A stretch of 21,165 bases of DNA from Myxococcales bacterium (GCA_009692585.1 SHYX01000063.1:1-21165); one strand, 5' to 3'; counted from the first letter of the stretch, positions 8,132-15,888 are shown. The notes: generated by a model from the letters alone, not told the origin. Numbers and translations are program-made.

Positions 8132-8725
8132 GTGATGCTGATTCTCGCCCTGTGCGCCGCCGCCCCAGCGCGCGACCTCTACACCTACACCGCGCCGGAT
8201 GGAACGGTGGTGCTCACCGACACCCCCGATCACGCCGGGTTCGAAAAGTGGTGGAGCGAGGGGGTGCCGGGGAGCTACCTGCCCAATGGCGTGGCCATGC
8301 CGAGGCTGGACCGCATCGGCAATCTCGACGCCTTTGACGCCTGGTTCTTGGAGTCGGCCGTAGCCGAGGGACTTCCGGCCGAGCTGCTTAAGGCGGTGGC
8401 CGTGGCGGAGAGCCGGATGAACCCCAGCGCGGTCTCGCGCGCCGGCGCCAAGGGCCTGATGCAGATCATGCCCGCAACGGCGAAGAGCCTTGGGGTCAAA
8501 GACCCGTTCGATCCTCGTGAATCAATCTCCGGCGGCGCCGCCTACCTCGCCCGGCAGGTGGCCCGGTTCGGCAGCTACGAACGGGCGCTGGCGGCGTACA
8601 ACGCCGGACCGAAAAACGTGGAGAAGTTCGGTGGTATCCCCCCTTTCGACGAGACGCGCACCTACGTGGCGCGGGTCATCGGGCTGTACGAGCACTTCCG
8701 GGACAACCGCAAGGTGACGCGGTAG
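8132..8725 (+). CDS. Lytic transglycosylase (SLT fold) with N-terminal DUF4124-like segment
   Basis: 197 residues from GTG 8132 (ATG 8135 is the alternative), beginning with a very short signal peptide MLILALCAAAPA. The next stretch, LYTYTAPDGTVVLTDTP, is the DUF4124-type segment often found ahead of SLT domains. The catalytic Glu is in AVAESRMNPSAVS (Glu93 counting from the GTG), followed by GAKGLMQIMPATAKSLGV, GGAAYLARQVARFG and ALAAYNAGPKNV, all hallmarks of the Slt70/MltC goose-lysozyme-like fold. It cleaves the MurNAc-GlcNAc bond of peptidoglycan with 1,6-anhydro product formation, in the periplasm. The stop is 11 nt before pgsA, so the two envelope genes are probably one transcript. Confidence 0.95.
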   Translation: MMLILALCAAAPARDLYTYTAPDGTVVLTDTPDHAGFEKWWSEGVPGSYLPNGVAMPRLDRIGNLDAFDAWFLESAVAEGLPAELLKAVAVAESRMNPSAVSRAGAKGLMQIMPATAKSLGVKDPFDPRESISGGAAYLARQVARFGSYERALAAYNAGPKNVEKFGGIPPFDETRTYVARVIGLYEHFRDNRKVTR

Positions 8726-8736
8726 GCTCGCGCCCT

Positions 8737-9348
8737 GTGACCGTCCCCTGGTACCGACGCCCCGGCTACACCAACCTGCCCATGCTGGTGACGCTGGGTC
8801 GTGTCGCCGCCGTGCCGCTGATGGTGTGGTTGCTGTGGGAGACCCCGTCGCCCCGTCTGGCCGCCATCTCCATGCTCATCTTCGTCACCACCATGATCGG
8901 CGACGTCGTCGACGGGTGGCTGGCCAGAAAGTGGGACATCCAAAGCGTAGCCGGCGCGTTTTTGGACCCGATCGCCGACAAGCTGATGATGCTGGCCACC
9001 CTGGTGATGATGATCCCCCTGGGCTGGGTACCGGCGTGGATCGTGATCGTGCTGGAGGCCCGGGAGTTGATCATCGGCGCGCTCCGGCAGATTGCGTTGT
9101 CCGAAGGGTTGGTCATCTCGGCCGGCAGTCTTGGCAAATTCAAGACCGCCTTCCAATCCACCGCGTTGGGTTTTTTGCTGTTCCATTACAGCAGCCGCGA
9201 CGTCGTCCCATTCATCGACATCACCATCGATGCCCACACGGTCGGCATCGTTCTGTTGTGGCAATCGACGGTGCTCAGCGTGCTCAGCGCCGCACAGTAC
9301 GGCTGGGGCTTCTACGCTCACCTGCGAGATCGCGCCGTCAGCTCTTGA
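8737..9348 (+). CDS. pgsA: CDP-diacylglycerol--glycerol-3-phosphate 3-phosphatidyltransferase
   Basis: 203 residues from GTG 8737, close to the usual 180-200. It makes phosphatidylglycerol phosphate from CDP-diacylglycerol and glycerol 3-phosphate at the inner membrane, the committed step to phosphatidylglycerol and cardiolipin. The CDP-alcohol phosphotransferase signature D-x2-DG-x2-AR-x8-G-x3-D-x3-D is perfect, running from DVVDGWLAR to GAFLDPIADK. At least four to five membrane segments surround it, and EARELIIGALRQIAL is typical of PgsA rather than of phosphatidylserine or cardiolipin synthases. The N-terminal NLPMLVTLGRVAAVP matches the PgsA NxPNxLTxxR motif, with Met for the second Asn. 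The last 11 bp overlap the 3' end of the opposing lipoprotein gene, so the two transcripts collide here. Confidence 0.93.
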   Translation: MTVPWYRRPGYTNLPMLVTLGRVAAVPLMVWLLWETPSPRLAAISMLIFVTTMIGDVVDGWLARKWDIQSVAGAFLDPIADKLMMLATLVMMIPLGWVPAWIVIVLEARELIIGALRQIALSEGLVISAGSLGKFKTAFQSTALGFLLFHYSSRDVVPFIDITIDAHTVGIVLLWQSTVLSVLSAAQYGWGFYAHLRDRAVSS

Positions 9349-10828
9349 TCTTGAGCTTCCAGGTGGTCGAGCAGGAGTTGGCGGGCCAGGTGGACGCGTA
9401 GATGTGGACCATGAAGTCGTCGTCGCCGGTCTCGAACTGATCGCTGGTGAACGTCGTGGTGATCGCGCCGTCGCCGCTGTCGCTGGCCAACAGGGTCCCG
9501 CCGCCGTCGTACAGCTCGATCACGTAGTCACCGGCAACGTTGAGGCCAGAGGCCACCACCTGCACGTCCACGTTGTCCCACAGTTCGTCGTCGGCCTCCC
9601 AATAGAACCAGTCGTCGTCGCCGGCGTAGGAGAATGTCATCCCCGACAACTCGACGGAATCACCCGACCAGAGCCCACCGCCATCGACACTGCCGAGGTT
9701 GTAGCGGGTGGCCATGGTGTCGTTCGGCTCGTAGCTGTCCCAGTAGGGATCGTTGATGTAGCCGTCACAATCCTGGTCGATGCCGTCACAGATGTCGACT
9801 TCGCCGGGGGACAGCGTGTCGTCGGCATCGTCACAGTCGCCGGCGTACTCGGTGTAGCCGTCGCCGTCGTCGTCGCGGGCCAGCGGATCGTCGATGTTGA
9901 CGACCATCGTGTCACGGCCGATGTTCCCGTCCAGGTCGGTCGCCGTGAGCGTGATGACGTGGCTGCCGCCCAGCAGCGCGCCGGCAAAGGTGGTGTCGCC
10001 GTTGCTGTCTGGCGCCGCGCCGCTCAGCACCCCCTGCGGATCACTGGTCCATTGGACGACGATCTGCTCGTTGGCGGTGGTGTCATCGCTTACGTTGCCC
10101 CGGAAGGTGATCGTATCCACCGTGTCGAACCAATCGCCGTCGCCCGGTGATTTGATGTTCACCAATGGAACGTGGTCCTGGATGGCCTCGTAGATGACAC
10201 TCGCCACTCCCTTCTTGCCTTCGCTGTCCAGCGCGCTGACGTACAGGGTGTGGAGCCCCAACGTATGGGCGGCGAACGGCACCTCCAACGTACCGGCCGC
10301 GGCTGGGTACCCCGTGTAGAGCACACCATCCGGATCATCGAGCACCTCGACGATCAGGGACTCCGGCGGATCGATGTCGTCGGTGACCGTCGCGAGCATC
10401 GAGATGAGCGTCGAGGCGCCGATCTGCTCGCCAGGATCGGGACTGACGATAACGATGCTGGGCGCGCCGGTCTCGTTCTGCGAATCGCCGACCTGGAGGC
10501 TGATGCTGACAGTACCCGCATCCCCACGGCTGTCCACGGCGCTCAGCGTGATGACGTGGGCGCCCGCGCTGAGGTCGTTCTTGGCGACGATGAGGTCGCC
10601 ATTTCGGTCGGGGAGTGCGGTGTCGAAGACCCCGTCGATGCTGCTGGTCCACGTGATCTGCAGCTTCTCGGAGGCGTCCTGCCCGTCGCGGGCCACCCCA
10701 TAGAATTCGATGAGCGTGTCCGGGTCGACGACATCGCCGTCGACCGGCGCGACGATCGAGACCGTCGGCGCCGTATTGTAGGACTGCACGCCCGCTTCGG
10801 TGCACGCGTGGAGGAGAACGGCGAACAT
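9338..10828 (-). CDS. Lipoprotein with three Ig-like repeats, MopE-type metal-binding motif and PPC-like C-terminus
   Basis: 496 residues. ATG 10828 is the only possible start, because a TAG lies in frame 9 nt upstream. The leader is only eight residues before the lipobox Cys (MFAVLLHAC). Residues 20-113, 121-216 and 219-312 are three repeats that each open with P.V.I.SP.DG and close with a HVITLSAVDSRGD-like strand, as in PKD/Ig-like adhesion modules. Residues 318-358 (DDGDGYTEYAGDCDD, then CDGIDQDCDGY) match the putative metal-binding motif of PF11617. The rest (SYEPNDTMATRYNLG, DWFYWEAD, YVIELYDGGGTLLASDSGDG) resembles a bacterial pre-peptidase C-terminal beta-domain. It is probably a calcium-binding surface lipoprotein. 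No enzyme domain is visible. Confidence 0.88.
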   Translation of the reverse strand: MFAVLLHACTEAGVQSYNTAPTVSIVAPVDGDVVDPDTLIEFYGVARDGQDASEKLQITWTSSIDGVFDTALPDRNGDLIVAKNDLSAGAHVITLSAVDSRGDAGTVSISLQVGDSQNETGAPSIVIVSPDPGEQIGASTLISMLATVTDDIDPPESLIVEVLDDPDGVLYTGYPAAAGTLEVPFAAHTLGLHTLYVSALDSEGKKGVASVIYEAIQDHVPLVNIKSPGDGDWFDTVDTITFRGNVSDDTTANEQIVVQWTSDPQGVLSGAAPDSNGDTTFAGALLGGSHVITLTATDLDGNIGRDTMVVNIDDPLARDDDGDGYTEYAGDCDDADDTLSPGEVDICDGIDQDCDGYINDPYWDSYEPNDTMATRYNLGSVDGGGLWSGDSVELSGMTFSYAGDDDWFYWEADDELWDNVDVQVVASGLNVAGDYVIELYDGGGTLLASDSGDGAITTTFTSDQFETGDDDFMVHIYASTWPANSCSTTWKLKIKS

Positions 10829-10834
10829 CGTCGG

Positions 10835-10840
10835 AGTCTA
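10835..10840 (-). promoter_or_regulatory. Putative -10 element of a leaderless promoter (TAGACT)
   Basis: On the minus strand TAGACT ends 6 nt before ATG 10828, which would place the transcription start on the ATG. Its TAG is in frame with the gene, so no upstream start can exist. It shares the heptamer GTAGACT with the transglycosylase gene start. Confidence 0.45.
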
Positions 10841-10843
10841 CCG

Positions 10844-10869
10844 CAGATCGGGTCCAGGTGCCCGATCTG
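10844..10869. repeat. 9-bp perfect inverted repeat in the lipoprotein promoter
   Basis: CAGATCGGG (10844-10852) and CCCGATCTG (10861-10869) are perfect reverse complements with an 8-nt spacer. It lies 16-41 nt upstream of the lipoprotein start and covers the place where a -35 would fall if TAGACT is the -10. An operator is the simplest reading; a transcribed hairpin is unlikely if the mRNA is leaderless. Confidence 0.55.
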
Positions 10870-10938
10870 GGCTAGGGCGACGCCACGTATCGCCCAACCC
10901 CATCGCGAAACTCCATCTTCGCCAACCACCCCGGTCAC

Positions 10939-11124
10939 TCATTGGCCACCCGAAGGCTGGCGTGGCTCGGCGAGGCCCGCAGCGTAGCAGAACAGCTCGG
11001 CGGCGCGCTTGCTCGCCGCGTAGGGCGAAGCCGGGCGATTCGCGGCCTCGCTCTCGCGAAAGGGGCCACCGCCCCGGGCGGCCAGGCGGACGACACCGTC
11101 AATGGCGGGGAGCGCGCGGCGCAT
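10939..11124 (-). pseudogene. Remnant of a NAD-dependent sugar-nucleotide epimerase/dehydratase
   Basis: The 334-bp gap between two intact genes holds a 61-codon frame with clear but collapsed epimerase sequence. AIDGVVRLAARGG resembles the GVDAVVHLAARAGVR segment of UDP-glucuronate 4-epimerase-like enzymes. It is joined directly to PFRESEAANRPASPYAASKR and AAELFCYAAGL, which in intact enzymes lie some 60-70 residues further on and contain the catalytic Tyr-x3-Lys. The Rossmann glycine motif, the NAD-binding half and the C-terminal substrate half are all missing. The simplest explanation is decay by internal deletion and truncation. No polysaccharide genes flank it. A short expressed peptide cannot be excluded but has no support. 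Confidence 0.7.
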
Positions 11125-11162
11125 CGACTTCGGGTCGCAACTGTCCGCACGTGACGTGCATG

Positions 11163-12533
11163 CTACCAGAGCGTCCGGAAACGTTCGAACAACGTGCTCT
11201 GCCGGCTACGCAAGCTCACCTCGCGACCCGCGATCCATGCGCGGCGCATACGCGTGCGCGGCTGCAACGGATCACCGTCGGCGATCACGAGGGTCGCCGG
11301 TCGTCCAAGACTCAAGGCTCCGATCGGCAACTGCCAGGTGAGCGATGCATGATTCCCGCACGCCGCCGCGATGGCGGCGCCGAACGGCAGCCCATGGGCG
11401 ACGGCGATACACGCCTCGGTCGGGAGCTCGCGAAGGTTGTGCGGCCCACCGGCCCGAAAGACGAAACGTACGCCTGCCGCGTGGAGGCGCGCCGGGTTCT
11501 CGTAGGCGGCGTTGAGCGTCTCCCAGTCCGACGGTTGCGTGCTCGTCGCGGCGAGCAGCACCGTGAACCCGCTGGCGGCGATGTCGTTGGCGACGAGGTG
11601 GCCCTCGGCGCAGCCGGCCAGCACCGCGTCCAGGGAGAACTCCGTGGCGAAGGCGATGGCGCTGAGGATGTCGTCGGCCCGGTCTGCCTCCAGAATCACC
11701 TTGAGCTGGCGCGCGCGCACCGCGTGCCACGCTTTCTGGCTGCGGGTGATCTCATCCGGTTTGTCCTCGTCGCCCTTCTTCTTCTTCTTCGCCTTGGGAT
11801 CCGGTGGATCGGGGGCCTTGTTCGCCTCGATCAGCTCACGGAGCTTCAACGCGACGCCCATGCGCGACTTCGGCTGGTTCGGCAAGGCGCCCGTGCCGCC
11901 GTTGCCGAAATGGATGACGAGGCCCGCACCCCCGAGCATCGTGGCCTCCGAGACCCGCTCGCCCGCGAAGCGCATCCAGGCGCCCTGACCGCTCACGAGC
12001 CCCCCCGTCGGCAGGACGAGTCCGCCGAGGACGCCCTGGCGTCTGGCGACCGGCAGCAAGGCGCTTTCGGGGTTGTAGGCATCCTCGATGCGCGCGGCGG
12101 TGACGACGGCGTCCACCGATTCGCTCTCGTCGTGGGTTGCGGGTTCGAGGTCGATCTCCATCAGACCGATGGTGCTCCCCCCGTCGAAGAAGCCCGGAAA
12201 CACCACCGCGCCGGACAGATCCTCGCCGCTGGTCACGCCCGGGCCGACCTCGACGATCTCGCCGCGTTCGACCCGGATGCCGCCGGCCACCTCCGTCCCG
12301 TCACCGATGAGGATGCGCGCGTTGCGGAGGGTGAATGAGGGCTCACCACCCTCGATGTACCCGCCGCGGCTGGTGGGGCGATGGTCCGCATTTGAGGCCC
12401 CCAATGGGGAGGTCAGCGTACCACCCGAGGTCCGCACCTCCGTGGGGAAGGCGGCGTGGGCTGGCCGCAGGGCCGCCGTGGCGGCAAGGGCGCCGAGCCC
12501 GGCGAGGAGCCGGCGGCGGCTAGCGACGGCCAT
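11163..12533 (-). CDS. Amidohydrolase-fold protein without metal ligands, Tat-exported
   Basis: 456 residues from ATG 12533, with GGAGGG eight bases upstream; an earlier in-frame start at 12554 is less likely. SRRRLLAGLGALAATAALRP then AHA is a twin-arginine-type signal peptide. The body follows the amidohydrolase layout: a beta-sandwich start (FTLRNARILIGDG), PGFFDGGSTIGL at 113-124 where active members have PGxIDxHxH, then a LEADRADDILSAI helix and a closing GRPATLVIADGDPL and VSL region. The two metal-binding His are replaced by Gly119 and Thr121, so hydrolysis by the usual mechanism is unlikely. A Lys-rich insert (KAKKKKKGDEDKPDE), encoded partly by a CTT repeat at 11775-11790, interrupts the middle. 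The gene overlaps the catalytic partner by 14 bp, so a coupled, perhaps heteromeric, product is inferred. Confidence 0.8.
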   Translation of the reverse strand: MAVASRRRLLAGLGALAATAALRPAHAAFPTEVRTSGGTLTSPLGASNADHRPTSRGGYIEGGEPSFTLRNARILIGDGTEVAGGIRVERGEIVEVGPGVTSGEDLSGAVVFPGFFDGGSTIGLMEIDLEPATHDESESVDAVVTAARIEDAYNPESALLPVARRQGVLGGLVLPTGGLVSGQGAWMRFAGERVSEATMLGGAGLVIHFGNGGTGALPNQPKSRMGVALKLRELIEANKAPDPPDPKAKKKKKGDEDKPDEITRSQKAWHAVRARQLKVILEADRADDILSAIAFATEFSLDAVLAGCAEGHLVANDIAASGFTVLLAATSTQPSDWETLNAAYENPARLHAAGVRFVFRAGGPHNLRELPTEACIAVAHGLPFGAAIAAACGNHASLTWQLPIGALSLGRPATLVIADGDPLQPRTRMRRAWIAGREVSLRSRQSTLFERFRTLW

Positions 12534-13713
12534 CGGGGGTGCCCTCCACTGCACGATCGTAGATCAGTGCCCCGTCAACCCAGGTCTTTTGACATCGAGA
12601 GGTGCCGTCGAGGGGGTGTTTGTCCCACAGGGCCAGGTCGGCCTGTTTGCCCGCATCCACGCTGCCCACGTAGGCGTCGACACCAAGGAGGCGCGCCGGA
12701 TCGAGCGTGATGCTCTCCAGCGCGTCGGCCTCCGTCATGCCGTACCGCACCATCTTTCCAGCCTCGATGTTGAAGCGCTGGATGTGGCTGGCCGAGTCGC
12801 TATGGGTCGCGACCGGCACGCCGACGTTCGAGACGAGGGCCCCGCCCTCCGGAATCCCGTCGAAGGCCTCCTGCTTGAAGCCCCACCAGTCCGGCCAGGT
12901 GGCGATGCCCGTGCCGTGGGCGGCGAGGAGATCGCGCACCTTGTAGGCCTCCAGCGCGTGGTGGATGGTCACGATGCGGAACCCGAACTCGTCGGCCACC
13001 CGGAACCAATCGGCGATGTCGTGGCTGCGGTAACAGTGCAGGTTCACGCGCACCTTGCCGGCCAGCACCTCGGCGATGACGTCGAGGTCGAGGTCCTGGG
13101 GCGGCGGCGACTTGGACGCGCGCGCCGCCGCGTACTCCCGCGCACGGATGAACTCCTGGCGTAGGATGGCGATCTCACCCATCCGCGTCTGGACCTGGTC
13201 ATCGTCAGTGACGTTGCCGTAGACGCGCTTGGGATTTTCGCCGCAGGCCATCTTGATGGCGCGGGGCGCCTCGGCAAATACCATCGGATCGACGGTGCGG
13301 GCGAGCCGCAGCTTCAATACGGCCGCCTGGCCGCCCATCATGTTGGCGGACCCGGGCAGCACCTGAATCGTGGTGATGCCGCCGGCACGAGCACGCGGAA
13401 TCGCCGGGTCCTCCGGGTCGAAGCTGTCGAGCGCACGAACTCGGGGGGTGAAGGGCTCGACCGCCTCGTTCCCGTCGTTGGAGCCGTTCCCGCCCGGCCA
13501 CGCGTACACGCCCATGTGGCTGTGCATGTCGATGAAGCCCGGCGTCAGGAATTGGCCGGTCGCGTCCAGCGTCTTGATGCCGGACGGGAGGGCGCCGCCG
13601 ACCTGTACGATCCGTCCGGCGTCCACGACGACCGACGTGTCCGACAACGGCGGGCCGCTGATGGTGAGCACGGTGGCGTGCACGATCGCAAAGGCGTTGG
13701 AGGTCAGCGGCAT
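12520..13713 (-). CDS. Metal-dependent amidohydrolase (imidazolonepropionase-like)
   Basis: 397 residues from ATG 13713; a GTG at 13731 is possible. The metal-site residues of the amidohydrolase superfamily are all visible: TPGFIDMHSHMG with His64 and His66, His226 in VNLHCYRSHD, His251 in VTIHHALEAYK and Asp306 in ATHSDSAS. AIKMACGENPKRVYG is typical of the imidazolonepropionase-like subgroup often annotated only as amidohydrolase. The C-terminal SITLDPARLLGVDAYVGSV, then GKQADLALWDKHPL, restores the beta-sandwich. No signal peptide is seen, whereas the overlapping partner has one, so the two may act in different compartments or the N-terminus may be misjudged. The substrate is unknown; cyclic amides and dipeptides are usual. 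TACCCT at 13727-13722, 8 nt upstream of the start, is a possible leaderless -10. Confidence 0.9.
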   Translation of the reverse strand: MPLTSNAFAIVHATVLTISGPPLSDTSVVVDAGRIVQVGGALPSGIKTLDATGQFLTPGFIDMHSHMGVYAWPGGNGSNDGNEAVEPFTPRVRALDSFDPEDPAIPRARAGGITTIQVLPGSANMMGGQAAVLKLRLARTVDPMVFAEAPRAIKMACGENPKRVYGNVTDDDQVQTRMGEIAILRQEFIRAREYAAARASKSPPPQDLDLDVIAEVLAGKVRVNLHCYRSHDIADWFRVADEFGFRIVTIHHALEAYKVRDLLAAHGTGIATWPDWWGFKQEAFDGIPEGGALVSNVGVPVATHSDSASHIQRFNIEAGKMVRYGMTEADALESITLDPARLLGVDAYVGSVDAGKQADLALWDKHPLDGTSRCQKTWVDGALIYDRAVEGTPDGRR

Positions 13714-13750
13714 GGCGCGGCAGGGTAGCACGGGTGCCAGGCCCCGGCGC

Positions 13751-13756
13751 TATGAT
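13751..13756 (+). promoter_or_regulatory. Putative -10 element TATGAT of a leaderless promoter
   Basis: TATGAT differs from the consensus TATAAT at one base and ends 5 nt before GTG 13762, placing the transcription start at or next to the start codon. The gap to the divergent amidohydrolase start is only 48 bp. No good -35 is visible. Confidence 0.5.
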
Positions 13757-13761
13757 GGGCG

Positions 13762-15000
13762 GTGCTCCGCCTCTGGCTCGCCCTCGCTTGTGCCGACGAT
13801 TCGGCGGCCCCGCCGGACGCCCGCGAGGATGCCGCCGACCCGGACAGCGCCGCCGGTGGCGACACCGGCACCCCCGACGAGTCGACCTGGACCGTCCTGC
13901 TGTTCCTCAACGGCGACAACGACCTGGAGCGCTGGGCGCTGGGCGACGTCAACGAGATGGAGGCCGTGGGCTCCAGCGACCGCGTCAACGTCGTCGTTCA
14001 GCTGGATCGGAGCGCCGCGCAGGCTGGCGGCGACGGCGACTGGTCGGGCGCGCGCCGCTACCTGGTCACCGCTGACGACGACCCCCGCCGGATCGGCTCG
14101 CCGGTGCTGGCTGAGCTCGGCGAGGTCGACTCGGGGAGCGTCGACGGCGTGCTCGACTTCGTGGAATGGGGCCTCGCCACCTTTCCGGCCGACCGGGTGG
14201 CGCTGGTGCTGTGGGATCACGGCGATGGCTGGTCCTTCGCCCCGAAAGAGCCCGACGAGGGGTGGCAGAAGGGCATCTCGGACGACTATTCCTCCGGGTC
14301 GATGCTCTCGGTCGCGGCCGGTGACCTGACCGAGGTGGCCGCCGGCGCCGCCGCCGCGCTGGGCAGGCCACTCGACCTCTTCGGCTTCGACGCCTGCACG
14401 ATGCAGCAGTGGGAGGTCGCGACAAGCGTGGCGCCCCACGCCGCGTTCATGGTGGCGAGCCAGGACTACGAGGGCACCGACGGATGGCCGTACGACACCG
14501 TCCTGACCGAGCTTGCGGAGGATCCGGACGTGGATGGTGCCGGGCTGGGAGAGCTCATCGCCCGGCGTTTCTACGACAGCGGCGACACCACCCAGTCGGT
14601 GCTGGCGCTCACGGAGCTGCCGGCGCTTTCGGCGGCCCTGGACGACGTCGCCGACGCGGTCATGGCGTCCGGCGTGGCGGCGGAGCTGGTCAGCGCCGCG
14701 GCCGCTGACGCGCAGGGCTACGACGGCGATCACAGCCGTGAGCACGACCTGGTGAATCTCCTTGAGCGCATGGGGGGATTGACCGAGGACGAGGAGGTAG
14801 ATGCGGCTCTCGCGGGCGCGATCACGGCCGCCGAGCGGGTGATCGTCGCGAACTACAATCAGGCCGGGCGGGTGAAGAACAGCCATGGCCTCTCGATCTT
14901 TTCGCCTTGGCCGGCGGGGATGCCCCCGCTCTATGCGCAGGCCTCCTGGGCCAGCGCGCATCGATGGGACGACCTGATCGCGGCGGCAGCGGCGCCGTAG
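13762..15000 (+). CDS. Clostripain-like (C11) cysteine peptidase, lipoprotein
   Basis: 412 residues from GTG 13762. A TGA in frame at 13753-13755 rules out any upstream start, so the leader MLRLWLALAC has only nine residues before the lipobox Cys. An acidic Ala/Asp/Gly linker follows to about residue 40. The C11 fold then begins: WTVLLFLNGDNDLERWALGD, VNVVVQLDRS, the catalytic His153 in LVLWDHGDGW and the catalytic Cys212 in LFGFDACTMQQWEVA, then MVASQDYEGTDGWPYD and the late NSHGLSIFSPW motif. Family members cleave after basic residues and many self-process for activation. It is probably displayed on the outer membrane or periplasmic face. The ArsR-methyltransferase gene follows 30 bp later. 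Confidence 0.93.
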   Translation: MLRLWLALACADDSAAPPDAREDAADPDSAAGGDTGTPDESTWTVLLFLNGDNDLERWALGDVNEMEAVGSSDRVNVVVQLDRSAAQAGGDGDWSGARRYLVTADDDPRRIGSPVLAELGEVDSGSVDGVLDFVEWGLATFPADRVALVLWDHGDGWSFAPKEPDEGWQKGISDDYSSGSMLSVAAGDLTEVAAGAAAALGRPLDLFGFDACTMQQWEVATSVAPHAAFMVASQDYEGTDGWPYDTVLTELAEDPDVDGAGLGELIARRFYDSGDTTQSVLALTELPALSAALDDVADAVMASGVAAELVSAAAADAQGYDGDHSREHDLVNLLERMGGLTEDEEVDAALAGAITAAERVIVANYNQAGRVKNSHGLSIFSPWPAGMPPLYAQASWASAHRWDDLIAAAAAP

Positions 15001-15030
15001 CGGTTGGTCACCCGTGATAGCTGCGCCGGG

Positions 15031-15888
15031 ATGTCCCGCGCCGACCTGTTCCGGACCCTGGGCGACCCCACCCGCCTGCGCATCTTCGCGTTGTGCACGC
15101 GCGAAGAGTTGGCGGTCGGCGAGCTGCAGGAGATCGTCGGTGTCGGCCAGAGCACCGTCAGCGGCCACCTGGCGCAGCTCCGGGCGGTCAACCTGGTCAC
15201 GGCGCGCCGGGACGGACAGCACACCCGGTACGCCGCCGCCCGTCCCGACGGGCAGGAGCGCCTCTTCGAGCTGCTGCTGGCCGACGCACTCCCAGAGGGG
15301 GACGCGTTGGCGCTGGCGCGGGTGCGGGCCGAACGTTCGGCGCCCACCCCGGAAGGGCTGGGAAACGACTACCTGCCGGGTCGCTCCTGGGAAGCCCTCG
15401 CGCGGCTGCTCCTGGCGCTGTTGCCGCCCCTCCGGATCGCCGACCTCGGGGTGGGGACCGGGCACCTGACCGGGCTGCTGGCGCTGCGCGCGCGGCACGT
15501 CATCGCCATCGATCGCGACGAGGCCGCGCTGGCCCGGCTCGCGCCGGGGATCGAGCGTCGCCCGGGCACGCTCGAAGCGCTCCCGTTGGGCGAGCGGGAG
15601 GTCGACCTCGTGCTCATCTCGCAGGCGCTGCACTGCGTGGACGACCCGATCCCGACGCTTGTCCGGTGCCGCGATGCACTCGTCGGCGGCGGCCAGATCG
15701 CCGTCCTCGATCTCGCGCCGCACGCCCACGAGTGGGTCCGCCATCGCCTCGGCCACAAGCACCTCGGCTTCGCCGACCTCGGTGCCGTACTCCGGGAGGC
15801 GGGCTTCCACGACGTCACCTGCGAAGTCGTCCACTCGGACCAACGGGCGCCGGCCTTCAGTACGGTGCTGGCGACGGGGAGGAAGTAG
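15031..15888 (+). CDS. ArsR-type winged-helix regulator fused to a SAM-dependent methyltransferase
   Basis: 285 residues from ATG 15031 (TTG 15004 would add nine). Residues 3-75 are an ArsR-type winged helix: LFRTLGDPTRLRIFALC, LQEIVGVGQSTVSGHLAQLR and LVTARRDGQHTRYAA. The metal-sensing CVC motif of arsenic/cadmium sensors is absent (REELAVGEL in its place). Residues 130-285 are a class I methyltransferase: motif I ADLGVGTG at 137-144, acidic D161 in VIAIDRDEAAL, LISQALHCVDDP and GGGQIAVLDLAPH, then LGFADLGAVLREAGF. Such fusions are known in proteobacteria, and some are annotated near methionine-cycle genes; none are present here. It may sense SAM or SAH, or methylate a small molecule. It converges on the HEAT-like gene with only 3 bp between stops. 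Confidence 0.9.
   Translation: MSRADLFRTLGDPTRLRIFALCTREELAVGELQEIVGVGQSTVSGHLAQLRAVNLVTARRDGQHTRYAAARPDGQERLFELLLADALPEGDALALARVRAERSAPTPEGLGNDYLPGRSWEALARLLLALLPPLRIADLGVGTGHLTGLLALRARHVIAIDRDEAALARLAPGIERRPGTLEALPLGEREVDLVLISQALHCVDDPIPTLVRCRDALVGGGQIAVLDLAPHAHEWVRHRLGHKHLGFADLGAVLREAGFHDVTCEVVHSDQRAPAFSTVLATGRK

Noticed and set aside
9338..9348. A terminator between pgsA and the converging lipoprotein gene
   Set aside because: The reading frames overlap by 11 bp and I see no hairpin with a T-run there.
9092..10150. A plus-strand frame overlapping the end of pgsA and the Ig-repeat lipoprotein
   Set aside because: Its valine-rich repeats are the complement of the Asp/Gly-rich Ig-like repeats on the minus strand; it has no independent start signal or domain.
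13750..15843. A 697-codon frame on the minus strand opposite the C11 peptidase and ArsR-methyltransferase genes
   Set aside because: It runs across two unrelated, well-supported genes on the other strand and shows only low-complexity Arg/Gly/Asp-rich sequence with no motif.
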